Positions 1-9,262 of a stretch of DNA of 64,000 bases are shown one piece after another. The DNA is from Candidatus Heimdallarchaeota archaeon. GTDB taxonomy: Archaea; Asgardarchaeota; Heimdallarchaeia; Heimdallarchaeales; Heimdallarchaeaceae. Each line of letters begins with the position of its first letter. Position 1 is the first letter of the stretch. Both the position numbers and the translations under genes were made by a program. The stretch spans positions 1 to 64,000 of the forward strand of contig DAOVER010000013.1 in NCBI GenBank assembly GCA_030668875.1. The letters run 5' to 3'. A model generated the notes under the pieces. The model was given only the letters and a program-made list of their open reading frames with translations. It was not told the origin of the DNA and ran no database searches.

Positions 1-1
1 A

Positions 2-352
2 ACCACCCAGATGTTCGTCACCATCCCCTTCCTGAAAATCATTGAGATCCTAAAGTACAAAGGAGCAGAACAAGGGATAAAGGTGGAGACCATTCCTGAA
101 CAATACACCTCCAAGAGCAGTTTCCTGGATAATGAATTCCCCAAAGAACGGAAAAGGTACAAGGGAAAAAGGATCCACCGAGGGTTGTTTCGTTCTGCTC
201 AAGACCACTTGATCAATGCTGATGTTAATGCTGCGTATAATATTCTGATAAAAAGCGATCCGAAAGCTTTGTCTAAACGCAAGGTGAACGGGGTAGGAGG
301 ATACGTGATGTATCCACAGAGAGTGAGTATAGAGTATCTTCGCTCTACATGA
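2..352 (+). mobile_element. tnpB: TnpB (IS605 OrfB-type) C-terminal part, 5' end outside the window
   Basis: C-terminal third of an RNA-guided nuclease of the IS200/IS605-IS1341 family. The frame is open back to base 2, and the residues before the first Met (TTQ) align with the intact copy at 57541-58749, so the gene is cut by the window edge and does not start at the ATG at 11. Visible are the FVTIPF block, YTSKSSFLDNE where classical TnpB has a zinc finger (no CxxC pairs here), RGLFRS, and NADVNAAYNI with the third RuvC Asp. The C-terminus is longer and more basic than in the intact copy. No TnpA is present. The family is clear; whether the whole gene is intact cannot be seen. Confidence 0.85.
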
Positions 353-645
353 TGACCTCTAAGCATGACATGTACCTAGCTTTGTCTAATAAGACAAGAA
401 GACAAATGAACATCATGATGAAATTGGTTTTTATTCTTAAAATTAAGAAAGATTTCACTTCAAATCTAATGATTCTATTGATTCTTGAGTACTGCAAGCG
501 ATGAAAGTCGGCATTAAAATAATGAAACAACTATATATTTCTTTGCACAGAATAGTAAACGAATAAGCAATTTCTATTTTAACCAACCACTAGTTTTATA
601 TAATAATATGAATGTCCAAGTATGCATTAAACTTGGGGTGGTATA
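353..645. other. Intergenic region downstream of tnpB
   Basis: No convincing gene: the one open frame on the minus strand has no family features and no ribosome binding site. The first part would hold the right end of the tnpB element, but no end repeat can be defined from one copy. The last 60 bases hold the promoter of the next gene. Confidence 0.4.
594..641 (+). promoter_or_regulatory. Promoter, palindromic operator candidate and SD of the ArsR-type gene
   Basis: An archaeal TATA box (TTTTATATAA, 594-603) is followed by an inverted repeat, CCAAGT at 616-621 and ACTTGG at 631-636 with a 9-base spacer. It lies where transcription should start. A GGGGTGG Shine-Dalgarno-like sequence follows, about 5 bases before the ATG at 646. 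The placement suggests autoregulation by the encoded helix-turn-helix protein; this is inference. Confidence 0.5.
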
Positions 646-927
646 ATGACTGAGATATTAGAATTAAGTGATGAAGAACCAATAATAGGATTAGCAAAAG
701 CTTTATCCTCGCCAACTAGATACAAGATCGTCAAATTATTACTTGACAAAGAAATGGATATTTCCAGTATTGCTAAAAGAATGAAGCAGACAGAAGCTAA
801 TACATCAGCTCAAATAAAGTATTTAGAGCGTGCTGGAGTATTAGATAGCAGATACGAACCCGGTGCACATGGGGTCAGGAAAGTTTGTAAAACAAGAGTG
901 AAGAAAATCATTCTAAATATTGTGTGA
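646..927 (+). CDS. ArsR-type winged helix-turn-helix regulator
   Basis: Small DNA-binding transcription regulator (93 aa). Residues 10-75 fit the ArsR/TrmB-like winged helix: an ALSSPTRYKIVKLLL helix, a SSIAKRMKQTEANTSAQIKYLERAGV recognition region, then a wing with a PGAHGVRKVCK strand. No conserved metal-binding Cys cluster is visible (one Cys, in the wing), so a metal-sensing role is not supported. It is a single gene with a good SD. The inverted repeat just downstream of its TATA box is a candidate self-operator. The C-terminus is very short, so dimerisation would rest on the winged helix and terminal helices. The family assignment is firm; the target genes are unknown. Confidence 0.8.
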   Translation: MTEILELSDEEPIIGLAKALSSPTRYKIVKLLLDKEMDISSIAKRMKQTEANTSAQIKYLERAGVLDSRYEPGAHGVRKVCKTRVKKIILNIV

Positions 928-938
928 TTTTGTACATA

Positions 939-1484
939 TTAACCTTCATTCTTTTTAGCTATAACAGAGATATCTTCGATAGTTAATTGCCAAAGCTTGA
1001 GTATAGAGAATCTTGCTTTGTGCATCATTTCTTTTATTTTTGTATCCGAAAACAATTTAGTTAAGGCAGTTAATATAATGATGCCCTCACATCTAAGAGA
1101 AGAATATATCTCTTGTAGTGTTATTTGAGGATCAGGAACGTTTTGTATTACAGATACACAAATAATTTTGTTAAATCTATTTTCCTTGAATGGTAGATGA
1201 TCGCTATCAGCACATATGAAATGGTTTGCCTTATGTTTATTTTTACCTTCTTTTAACATCTTAAATGAGATATCACAACAAAAAATATTTGATGTTTGAT
1301 TCTCCATAAAATCAAGCAACAAACCTGTTCCTCCACCGACGTCCAATATAATCTCCGAATTATCTACATCTATTTCAGAGAATATTTCATTATATTTCTT
1401 CATTTGAATGTCAAAATATCTCTTATCATAATGTGTAGCTGTTGCATCGTATCTTCTTCTGACCTCATATTTTTTGTCTTTCAT
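939..1484 (-). CDS. Class I SAM-dependent methyltransferase
   Basis: Small methyltransferase of the Methyltransf_11 type, 181 aa. Motif I (ILDVGGGTGLL, about residues 45-55) binds S-adenosylmethionine. An acidic residue follows in CCDIS (motif II), HFICADSDHLPF is the adenine-contact loop, and FNKIICVSVIQNVPDP resembles motif IV of UbiE/menG-like enzymes. The N-terminal RRRYDATATHYD is typical of UbiE-like small-molecule methyltransferases. It stands alone, convergent with the ArsR-type gene and divergent from rio2. The substrate cannot be told from sequence: it could be a quinone, lipid or other small molecule. Confidence 0.75.
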   Translation of the reverse strand: MKDKKYEVRRRYDATATHYDKRYFDIQMKKYNEIFSEIDVDNSEIILDVGGGTGLLLDFMENQTSNIFCCDISFKMLKEGKNKHKANHFICADSDHLPFKENRFNKIICVSVIQNVPDPQITLQEIYSSLRCEGIIILTALTKLFSDTKIKEMMHKARFSILKLWQLTIEDISVIAKKNEG

Positions 1485-1537
1485 TAAATAACAATAAGAA
1501 AGAAAAGAATTTTAAGTTATCCCATTATTGGTAACTA

Positions 1538-2431
1538 ATGTCTATAACTCTATATGGGGCAAGGATACTAAAGGACCTTACAAATCAAGAATTAAGAGTT
1601 CTTAATATGGTTGAAACTCTTCTAAAGAAGGGTGAGTATGCTCCAGTAGAGAAAATTACTATATATTCAGGTTACACTGAAAAAGAAGTAAGTTATATTG
1701 TTTCTAAACTCAATAAGAAGAAATTACTTAGAAGGTGGACGGGTCAATTTGTGGGTTACACTCTTACTTTTGCAGGATTTGATGCTTTAGCTTTAAACTC
1801 TCTCTATAACAAAAAGGTAGTTGCTGGAGTTGGACGTGCAAAAGGAGTAGGAAAGGAGAGTGACATTTATTACGCTATAGATTTTGAAGAAAATGAGATT
1901 ATGCTAAAAATTAATCGAACAGGGAGAGCTAGTTTTCAACAAGTAAAGAAAAGGAGAGACTTGTTGAAAGGAAAATTTCATTATTCTGTTTTTTCTTTAG
2001 CGGAATTATCTTCAAAGCGAGAATATGAAGTGCTGTTAAAACTTCAAGAATCAAAACTACCTATTCCCAAAATGCTTGGTCGTAATCGTCATATTATTGC
2101 AATGAACGTAATTGAGGGAATAGAATTGGTGAAAGTTCAAAATCTGAAAAATCCTCTTAAAATACTTGAAAAAGTGATTGAGTACGCTAAAATATTATAT
2201 AATAAATACAATATCGTTCACGCAGATCTAACGGAATACAACATTCTATACGATAAAGATAAAGATTCTATAGCAATAATCGATTTTCCCCAAGCAATTT
2301 CAACAGACCATCCAGACGCGGATTTGATTCTGGAGAGAGATTTCAGCCATCTCTTCGATTACTTTGGGAAAAAATGGTTTATTAGTCCTGAAGTTGAAGA
2401 TGTTGTTGAGTATATTGTTGGAAAGAAATGA
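1538..2431 (+). CDS. rio2: RIO2-family atypical serine/threonine protein kinase
   Basis: Archaeal RIO2 kinase (297 aa), expected to act in small ribosomal subunit maturation. An N-terminal winged helix (about 1-90) precedes the kinase domain. The nucleotide loop reads GVGRAKGVGKESDIY, the catalytic loop HADLTEYNIL (Asp about 230), and the metal-binding loop IIDFPQ (Asp about 249), all RIO signatures. A TATA-like TTTAAG lies about 26 bases upstream of the ATG, suggesting a leaderless message. The stop codon overlaps the next start (ATGA), so it is translationally coupled to the DUF460 gene. Length and motifs are normal. Confidence 0.93.
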   Translation: MSITLYGARILKDLTNQELRVLNMVETLLKKGEYAPVEKITIYSGYTEKEVSYIVSKLNKKKLLRRWTGQFVGYTLTFAGFDALALNSLYNKKVVAGVGRAKGVGKESDIYYAIDFEENEIMLKINRTGRASFQQVKKRRDLLKGKFHYSVFSLAELSSKREYEVLLKLQESKLPIPKMLGRNRHIIAMNVIEGIELVKVQNLKNPLKILEKVIEYAKILYNKYNIVHADLTEYNILYDKDKDSIAIIDFPQAISTDHPDADLILERDFSHLFDYFGKKWFISPEVEDVVEYIVGKK

Positions 2432-4566
2432 AGGTGGTAGGTATATCAAAAGAAGATTCTGATTTCATAATCATAGGTGTAGATATTCTTCCTCAGAGCA
2501 TTCCATCAAAAACAACTCACTATTCAGTTTGTGTTTATGATGGAAATAAAGAAGAAATAATCAAGAATTATAAGAAAGTAAATCTTCAAAAAATAATTGG
2601 TTTAGCACAAAGCTCCCAGGCTTCATATGTAGCAACCGATAATGTCTATGAATTAGTCAAAAACCCTTCACAGATACCTCAATTATGCATTCAATTATTA
2701 CCCAAAACAAAATTAGTTCAAGTAACTGGTTCACCTGTTCATGGCTTTACATCTTTATCTAAGCTCATGCGACAAAATGGGATGAACATACCTAGTAAGC
2801 TTACACCAATTGCTGCCGCAGAAGCATGTAGTATCCTGTCAAGCAAAAAACTTGGATATGTCATAGAACCTTTTGAGGACGAAACAAAAATCATTGTTTC
2901 TCGATCTAGAGTAAAGGGTCCTGGTGGCTGGAGTCAGAAACGATATGGACGATTGCTTGATACTTCTGTAGGTCAAGAAGCTAAGAAAATAGAAGCACAG
3001 CTCATTGAATTAAGATTAGATTATGATAAAAGAACTGCAAGAAGTAAATTTGGTGCAAAACGAGTGGTATTTAACGTTTATGCTCCTCTTTCGGAAGTTA
3101 CTAAGACTTTTAGAAGAAAACGAGGAGAAACATGTCAAATTCAGATTCATCCCGTTAACAAGGAAAGAGTTGAATTCATTCCTTTATCTCAACAAGTTCA
3201 GATTAAATCTACTCTCAGAAGGTTAATTGTAGGTCTAGATCCTGGTTTAACTATTGGTCTCTCAATTATGGACTTGAATGGGAAAATTTTGAAAATTGCT
3301 AGTTTCAGGGAGGCTAGCAGAGGGCAAATTATCAGAGAGATTACAAAATATGGTAAACCCACACTGATATGTGTTGATGTATATCCTTATCCTGCATATG
3401 TCGAAAAAGTAGCTGCAACACTTAACTCTCGTACTTATACACCAAGAAGTGTTATGACAGTCTCCGAAAAAAATGAAATCTCAAGAAAACTTGCTATGCA
3501 ACATGGTGTTCTAGTCAAAAATGCTCATCAGAGAGATTCCCTTGCTTCTGCATATAAAGGCTATACTAAATTTAAAAATGAATTCGAAAAAATCGACCGA
3601 AAATACTATAACCAGTTTGACCGGTCAATAAGAGATGAGATTAAAGATTTAATTGTAAAAGGAAAATCTCCAATTGAAGCTGAAAACATAATAAATCAAT
3701 CATTAGTTGAAGAGAAATTTAAACCTACTGCAAAAACTAAAGAAAAAGTCCATCCTACTCCAATCACCACTGATGACCTAAATTCTAAGATAGTAATGCT
3801 ACAGGAACAGCTAGATTGGGAACGAAGAAAAAACAGTGAGTTGTATATAGAATATCAGTCTTTGGAAGAAAAAATGGAGTATTTAGAGAACAAGTTGCTA
3901 GAAGGAAAAACAGAATATATGGAGACTCTTCAAAGAGAAAAGGCCTTTATAGTTAAAGAAAATGAGATATCCTTCCTAAGAGAGAAGATGAATAATATTG
4001 AACAAGAACTTGAAAGGTATGCGGATAGGGTTGATGAACTCAAGAAAGTTTCTTTGTTGCGAGGCATTGAAGGCTGGGTTCCATTAAAAGTTATAAGAAA
4101 GTTTTCTCAAGAGGAAATTGACAATACTACAAAAACTTATGGTTTGGGTCCAGGAGATGTTGTTTTAATCTTAGATAGCACTGGTGGGGGAGGAAAAACA
4201 GCAGAACAACTGCTATCATATAGAATCAAGGGTATGATTTGCAATGTTGACCAACTATCTTACAATGCTAAACTGAAATTGTTAGAAGAAGAAATACCTA
4301 TGGCAAAACCAACTGATGTTGAGATAATTAGAATTGACGAAATAGCTGTAATTAAGGAAGAAGATCTCCAAAAGATGTTAGAATCTGCAAAAAAGGAAAT
4401 GGATATCAAAATAACTGAGAAGAAAGAGGAAATCTTAGATAGCTTACTAGATGAGTATAGAGATGAACGTAAAAAGGAAATTAAAGAACACGATGAGCGA
4501 TTAAGGATTGAGAGAAACCGCAGGTTACATCCATCTGAGGATGATGTAGAAGATGAATTAAATTGA
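2428..4566 (+). CDS. DUF460 protein with RNase H/RuvC-like domain and coiled coil
   Basis: Archaeal DUF460 family, 712 aa, function not established. The N-terminal half carries the family signature GPGGWSQKRYGR. A central RNase H-fold block, IVGLDPGLTIGLSIMD (about 268-283), has the Asp-containing first strand and further acidic residues in LICVDVYPYP. Residues about 445-550 are a heptad-rich coiled coil, followed by a C-terminal domain and a highly charged tail. It starts inside the rio2 stop codon (4-base overlap) and so shares its operon. Family knowledge suggests a nucleic-acid-related role; nuclease activity is inference. It ends two bases before the convergent SmAP gene. Confidence 0.85.
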   Translation: MKVVGISKEDSDFIIIGVDILPQSIPSKTTHYSVCVYDGNKEEIIKNYKKVNLQKIIGLAQSSQASYVATDNVYELVKNPSQIPQLCIQLLPKTKLVQVTGSPVHGFTSLSKLMRQNGMNIPSKLTPIAAAEACSILSSKKLGYVIEPFEDETKIIVSRSRVKGPGGWSQKRYGRLLDTSVGQEAKKIEAQLIELRLDYDKRTARSKFGAKRVVFNVYAPLSEVTKTFRRKRGETCQIQIHPVNKERVEFIPLSQQVQIKSTLRRLIVGLDPGLTIGLSIMDLNGKILKIASFREASRGQIIREITKYGKPTLICVDVYPYPAYVEKVAATLNSRTYTPRSVMTVSEKNEISRKLAMQHGVLVKNAHQRDSLASAYKGYTKFKNEFEKIDRKYYNQFDRSIRDEIKDLIVKGKSPIEAENIINQSLVEEKFKPTAKTKEKVHPTPITTDDLNSKIVMLQEQLDWERRKNSELYIEYQSLEEKMEYLENKLLEGKTEYMETLQREKAFIVKENEISFLREKMNNIEQELERYADRVDELKKVSLLRGIEGWVPLKVIRKFSQEEIDNTTKTYGLGPGDVVLILDSTGGGGKTAEQLLSYRIKGMICNVDQLSYNAKLKLLEEEIPMAKPTDVEIIRIDEIAVIKEEDLQKMLESAKKEMDIKITEKKEEILDSLLDEYRDERKKEIKEHDERLRIERNRRLHPSEDDVEDELN

Positions 4567-4568
4567 AT

Positions 4569-4811
4569 TTAAAGATCATCTGCTGATAGTTGTACAAGAA
4601 GTATGTTATTCCCTCTAACAAATATGTTTCCATAATTTGAAACTTCTTCATCATCAATAATTTCTATTGCGTCATTCAAATGACAGTTCATGTATTGATC
4701 AAAACTTTGAAGTTTTCCTTTATATTTCACATTGTCTTTTAATCTGATTATAATATATTGTCCAATAACCTTTCGTAGAGTATTGATGGGAATGCTGTGA
4801 ACGTTGCTCAT
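4569..4811 (-). CDS. Sm-like archaeal protein (LSm/SmAP)
   Basis: 80 aa, the length of a bare Sm fold. The Sm1 motif is LKDNVKYKGKLQSFDQYMN and the Sm2 motif YGNIFVRGNNILLVQ. It should form a hexa- or heptameric ring that binds U-rich RNA. Its own TATA box lies upstream, separating it from herA although both are on the minus strand. It converges on DUF460 with a 2-base gap. Confidence is high for the family; the RNA partners are unknown. Confidence 0.95.
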   Translation of the reverse strand: MSNVHSIPINTLRKVIGQYIIIRLKDNVKYKGKLQSFDQYMNCHLNDAIEIIDDEEVSNYGNIFVRGNNILLVQLSADDL

Positions 4812-4845
4812 ATTTACACCAAGTAGTAAGAGTTACTGAATCGGG

Positions 4846-4870
4846 GGATTGCCCAATATTTAAAAAGATT
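4846..4870 (-). promoter_or_regulatory. TATA-box promoter of the SmAP gene
   Basis: Read on the minus strand, the sequence contains CTTTTTAAATATTGG about 40-50 bases before the SmAP start, in the 80-base gap after herA. This is a good archaeal TATA element and implies a short leader. Confidence 0.5.
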
Positions 4871-4891
4871 TTGATTAACGAACTCAATGCT

Positions 4892-6385
4892 CTATTTCTC
4901 AAAGCTTTTTGCTGATTCTTCAAGATTTTTTGTTTCCATCGTAGTTGTCTTACGTCTTCGAATTTTTACTGAAATAGGATGATTAACAGCATTACCCACT
5001 ATAACTGCTTCACCAACACCAAGTGAAGTAATCGAACTCAAAGTAGCTCTGTCTATTCCTTCTGATGATTTTCCTATGTAATCAAGGTCATAAGGATTAA
5101 GAATTTTCATAATTATGTGAGTGTTACATTGACTAAGAGCAGTGGTTGACAATTTTACTGGACGTTGACTAACTAGTATTAAAGAAGTGAAAAACTTTCT
5201 TCCTTCACGTGCTATTGTTTCTATAATAGGTCGAGCGATTGCCATTTCTAGTCTTGATTCACTTGCAAATTGATGTGCTTCCTCTAATATGATAGTAGTA
5301 GGAGGGACCAATTGTTTTTTGCGTAGATTGAAAATCCTGAAAAGAATATAGCTAACAATCATCTGTTTAAGTTTTAGACTTGTAAACTCACTGAGATCAA
5401 AAATTACCAGTTTGCCTGGTTTTAATATCTCTTCAAGATTTGGGTTTTCAATTTGCCCAAATAACCGCGTTCCATTCAACGAGTAGAGCCATCCTATTAG
5501 TGCTTCTTTGCTCCTTGGGTTTATCTGATCATCTTTTTCGAGTTCTTTCAAAATATCATCAATAGAATAACTTATTCCTTGTTTTGTTTTCTCTTTGTAT
5601 AGCTTGGAAGTAATCTTTGATAGTTCCCTAGTTTGAACTGAGGACATTTTGGGTTCATAGATAGCAAATTGTCTCCCGCTCAAAGAGTTGGTCGCAAATT
5701 GGATTAAAGCAGCAGGAAATACTTCTATTGAATTTGCAAATGGAGACTTGTCCTCTGTCATTCCCTTGTATTCTCCATGGACATCAAAGAGTACCATAGC
5801 TACTCTCCCTTCTTCTTTTGTTCTTAACAATAGCTCTTCAATAACCACTGAAACTGTATAAGATTTACCTGCACCTGAAATAGCTAGAATTGCTGCGTGT
5901 TTCTGCAGGAATCTTGTTAAATTCAACCTAACCTCTAATTCGTGTTGTCCAATAACCCCAATATTCAATCCCTTTTCACTCTGTAAGCCTAGGAATTTAG
6001 TTAGAATTTGCTTATCTGGTGAGTATACAGTTTCACCTGGAGATACTGGATACATTAATCTTTGAATACCTGTTTCAGTTATAATCCCCAAAGGTTTTGC
6101 TTTGGCAATAATATATTCCCATCTATCAGCTGGAAAAATAGACGCCAAAGTTTTTCCACTAGTTTCATAAGCTCTTACAGCTGATGGAGAGGAGAAATAT
6201 CTGTTTGTCTTATAAACTTCGTTAACAACCGAAATCACTTCTCCTTCTTCAGAAGGAACAACTATAAACATCCCCTTTTGCAATCTAAATTCATCTTCAG
6301 CTTTGGTTAAAACAAAACTGAATTGTGTTGGATTAGGTGAATGATCTTCATCAACTATAATTGTACCTATGCTTTTTTTTGCCAT
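4892..6385 (-). CDS. herA: HerA bipolar DNA translocase/helicase
   Basis: Hexameric FtsK/HerA ATPase that partners NurA in DNA end resection and double-strand break repair. The N-terminal about 100 residues fit a HAS-barrel. Walker A is AISGAGKSYT (about 165-174) and Walker B TIILEEAHQF (about 363-370), with the HerA-type double Glu. SLILVSQRPVKLSTTALSQCNTH-like residues supply sensor and arginine-finger positions, and the C-terminal IVGNAVNHPISVKIRRR is typical of HerA. 497 aa is the usual length. It starts immediately after the nurA stop with no gap, so the pair is co-transcribed. mre11 and rad50 are not adjacent in this window. Confidence 0.92.
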   Translation of the reverse strand: MAKKSIGTIIVDEDHSPNPTQFSFVLTKAEDEFRLQKGMFIVVPSEEGEVISVVNEVYKTNRYFSSPSAVRAYETSGKTLASIFPADRWEYIIAKAKPLGIITETGIQRLMYPVSPGETVYSPDKQILTKFLGLQSEKGLNIGVIGQHELEVRLNLTRFLQKHAAILAISGAGKSYTVSVVIEELLLRTKEEGRVAMVLFDVHGEYKGMTEDKSPFANSIEVFPAALIQFATNSLSGRQFAIYEPKMSSVQTRELSKITSKLYKEKTKQGISYSIDDILKELEKDDQINPRSKEALIGWLYSLNGTRLFGQIENPNLEEILKPGKLVIFDLSEFTSLKLKQMIVSYILFRIFNLRKKQLVPPTTIILEEAHQFASESRLEMAIARPIIETIAREGRKFFTSLILVSQRPVKLSTTALSQCNTHIIMKILNPYDLDYIGKSSEGIDRATLSSITSLGVGEAVIVGNAVNHPISVKIRRRKTTTMETKNLEESAKSFEK

Positions 6386-7540
6386 TTAGACACCTGTTTT
6401 AAATGGTAACCTACTTCTTCGTTTTTGTAATGAGAAGCTTGAGTAACCAATCTTTGCTGCTATTTCATCTACTAGGATATCAGCATCAGTCTCCTGTATT
6501 CGTGCTCTAGCATCTGCTTCTATAATAACATTTGGCAGTCCATACTCAGGATTATATTTAGATACTGCATTAACTAAAGATGAGATTTTCTCTACTACAT
6601 TACCATCTTCAATATTTAATACTGGGAATTCAATTCTTAAAGGCGTATCAAATTCAGCTGTTTTTTGATAGAAGCAATGGATTTCAAAATCTGGTAAGTT
6701 TTTATCTGTTTCATCATTGAACTTTGTGAGTAGAAACTCAAATGTTCGTTCATTTGTGTCTAGAACTTGAAACAGTAAATCTGTATCTCGAAGTTGTCTG
6801 ACAATAGGACGATAGTTTATTTCTATTAATTGTTCAAACCCCTTTAATCTGCTTAAATGAGGAAGAATAGCTGCCAACTTGTTTGTAAGAATAGCAGAAC
6901 GAGAATCCTTAACAACTCCACATAATGCTACTCGGTTTCTTTGGCACTTTGAATAAAGTTTCCGATAAAGCGCTTTTAGATTTAGATACTGTTGCAAAAG
7001 AAACTCACTTTGTTTGACTTCCCTGCTATCTAAAACAGGAAGAACAGATCCATCTAACATTATTATATCAGGTTGATCTTCTTCTAAAAGAGATAATCCA
7101 CAACGAATCTCTTTCTGCATACGCCAGATAGAAATCAGTGTTTCAAGCTCATTCTGGGATAAAGGTTCAATACTAGTAAGTATATCAGGAAAGGGTTGCT
7201 CTTTAGGAAAATATCGAACCAGTGGATTATCGTCTTGACGATGGTAAAAAAGAACACCCACAGCTCGGATGAGTGCGATATCAAAAAAATTGAGCGATCT
7301 GTGAATAACTCCACCATCTACACCAGCTATTTTCAAACCATCTATATTTGTAGAAGGTACTTTTTTTGTAAATGTGGTATCTGTTGTAACGATACCAAAG
7401 TTCACTGGAAATTTAGAAGGATTCAAAGTTTGTTTTGCTTGTTTGAACAGATTCTGAAAGAGTTTTCTATGTTCATTATATTTCTGAATTTTTTTTGAGA
7501 TATCATCAATTACTTTGTCGATTTTATCATGAACTCCCAT
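6386..7540 (-). CDS. nurA: NurA 5'-3' nuclease
   Basis: Nuclease partner of HerA with an RNase H-like fold. Motif I is IAGVDGG (Asp about 75 from this start), followed by IIMLDGSVLP with a second Asp and LCGVVKDSRS, and a C-terminal NVIIEADARARI region, the acidic and basic residues of the NurA active site. The frame extends to a GTG at 7552. The ATG at 7540 was chosen because it begins MGVHDKI and a TATA-like CTTAATATAGG lies about 35 bases upstream; a GTG-start leaderless message remains possible. It abuts herA with no gap. Confidence 0.88.
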   Translation of the reverse strand: MGVHDKIDKVIDDISKKIQKYNEHRKLFQNLFKQAKQTLNPSKFPVNFGIVTTDTTFTKKVPSTNIDGLKIAGVDGGVIHRSLNFFDIALIRAVGVLFYHRQDDNPLVRYFPKEQPFPDILTSIEPLSQNELETLISIWRMQKEIRCGLSLLEEDQPDIIMLDGSVLPVLDSREVKQSEFLLQQYLNLKALYRKLYSKCQRNRVALCGVVKDSRSAILTNKLAAILPHLSRLKGFEQLIEINYRPIVRQLRDTDLLFQVLDTNERTFEFLLTKFNDETDKNLPDFEIHCFYQKTAEFDTPLRIEFPVLNIEDGNVVEKISSLVNAVSKYNPEYGLPNVIIEADARARIQETDADILVDEIAAKIGYSSFSLQKRRSRLPFKTGV

Positions 7541-7599
7541 ATTGCTGGTCACTAATAGTTATGTAAACATTATCCTATATTAAGTAAATGTGTTTTTCA

Positions 7600-9213
7600 C
7601 TATCTTTGTGTAGATCTTTCTGTTGCTGAAGTAACAAATTGCATGAATGGTGGAGCTGGTTTCTGTGGTCGTGATTGAAATTCAGGATGATATTGTGTAG
7701 CAATAAAACACGGGTGATTATCCAATTCAAGTGTTTCCATCCTTTTCCCATCTTCAGACCGACCAGAGAAAATTAAACCTTTCTGCTTAAGCAGTTCAAT
7801 ATATTCTGGGTTTACCTCATATCTATGTCTATGTCTTTCTACTATGACGTTTGATTCATATAGTTTCTCGAAAAGGGTTCCTTTTTCAATGAGAATTATG
7901 TGCTTCCCAAGCCTCATAGTTCCACCTAAATCACTAATTTCCTTCTGTTCAGGTAGGATGTCAATTACAGGGTGAGGTGTTTCGAAATCGATTTCAGAGG
8001 TATTTGCATTATCGAGATTACAGCTATTTCTAGCGAATTCAATAACGGCAAGCTGAAATCCATAACAAATGCCCAAGAAAGGGATTTTGTTTTCTCTACA
8101 ATAGGCTATCACAGAAATTTTACCTTCAGCTCCTCTTGCTCCAAATCCTCCTGGGACTAGGATACCATCAAATTTGTTTAATTCATGAATCCTTTCTGGA
8201 TTCTCTTCATAATCTTCGGTTGAGATAAATTCGATACTAGCTTGAACATTATTATGAGCTGCAGAATGTCGGATAGCTTCCTTTACACTAATGTAAGAAT
8301 CAGCTAGTTCAGTATATTTTCCAATGATGGCTATGTGTACATTCTTATCTTTCTTAGAGAATTTTTCAAGCAATCTCTCTTCTTCTGACCAATCAGCTGT
8401 AATGTCCTCAAATCTAATTTTAAGATTCAGAGTTGAACCAAATCCTTGTTTATCCAAATATCGTGGTGCTGATAAAACATTGTCTAAATCAGGCAATGAA
8501 AATACCGCATTAGCAGGCACATCACAGAACATAACAATTTTTTCTTTTGATTTCTGTGTCAGGTCATTAGCTCCACGAGCAACCATTATATCTGGTTTAA
8601 GTCCCATGGCCTGCAAGTCTCTTACTGCATGTTGGATGGGTTTTGTTTTCTGCTCTTTCAGATTCGGCGGTTCTAAAATATAGGTGACTAGTGCCAAAAG
8701 AGTGTCTTCTTGAGGCATTTCTCTTCGAAGTTGTCTGATTGCTTCTAAGAAATGCTGACTCTCAATATCACCAATTGTGCCCCCCACTTCTATGATTAGG
8801 GCATCCAAATTTGGTTCTCTTTCAGCAATATGCTTTATTCTGTGTTTGATTTCATCTGTTATATGGGGAATTACTTGAACTGTTTTCCCCAGAAAATCTC
8901 CTTTTCTCTCTTTTTCTATTACAGATTGGTAAACTTGACCAGTTGTTATATTTTGATCTCCACACATCTCCAAATTTAGTATGCGTTCATAATGACCAAA
9001 ATCAACATCAATTTCTGAACCATCAGCTGTTACATATGTTTCCCCATGTTCATAAGGATTCATAGTTCCCGCATCAATGTTAAGATAAGGGTCGATTTTG
9101 ATAACATTAACCTTTTTCCCACGTACTTGGAGATTCTTCCCTATTGAAGATGTTACAACTCCTTTCCCTAATCCAGAAATTAAAGCTCCACAAACAAAGA
9201 TATACTTCGGCAC
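7600..9213 (-). CDS. pyrG: CTP synthase, glutamine-hydrolysing
   Basis: Converts UTP, ATP and glutamine to CTP in the cytoplasm. The synthetase domain begins KYIFVCGALISGLGKGVVTSSIG (P-loop) and contains PYLNIDAGTMNPYEHGE and EVGGTIGDIES. The C-terminal class I glutamine amidotransferase has the nucleophile in GICYGFQL (Cys about 383) and the His/Glu pair in YHPEFQSRP. The frame reaches a TTG at 9222. The GTG at 9213 (MPKYIFV) fits the family better and lies about 25 bases from a TTTATATC TATA box, suggesting a leaderless mRNA. About 537 aa is normal. It is a single-gene unit. Confidence 0.95.
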   Translation of the reverse strand: MPKYIFVCGALISGLGKGVVTSSIGKNLQVRGKKVNVIKIDPYLNIDAGTMNPYEHGETYVTADGSEIDVDFGHYERILNLEMCGDQNITTGQVYQSVIEKERKGDFLGKTVQVIPHITDEIKHRIKHIAEREPNLDALIIEVGGTIGDIESQHFLEAIRQLRREMPQEDTLLALVTYILEPPNLKEQKTKPIQHAVRDLQAMGLKPDIMVARGANDLTQKSKEKIVMFCDVPANAVFSLPDLDNVLSAPRYLDKQGFGSTLNLKIRFEDITADWSEEERLLEKFSKKDKNVHIAIIGKYTELADSYISVKEAIRHSAAHNNVQASIEFISTEDYEENPERIHELNKFDGILVPGGFGARGAEGKISVIAYCRENKIPFLGICYGFQLAVIEFARNSCNLDNANTSEIDFETPHPVIDILPEQKEISDLGGTMRLGKHIILIEKGTLFEKLYESNVIVERHRHRYEVNPEYIELLKQKGLIFSGRSEDGKRMETLELDNHPCFIATQYHPEFQSRPQKPAPPFMQFVTSATERSTQR

Positions 9214-9262
9214 ATAAAGCAAAAGGAAAACTATGATATAAATTTTGTTACTAATATCAAAT

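Noticed and set aside
345..530. Minus-strand coding frame of 61 codons
   Set aside because: No family features, no SD or promoter, and it covers the likely right end of the tnpB element.
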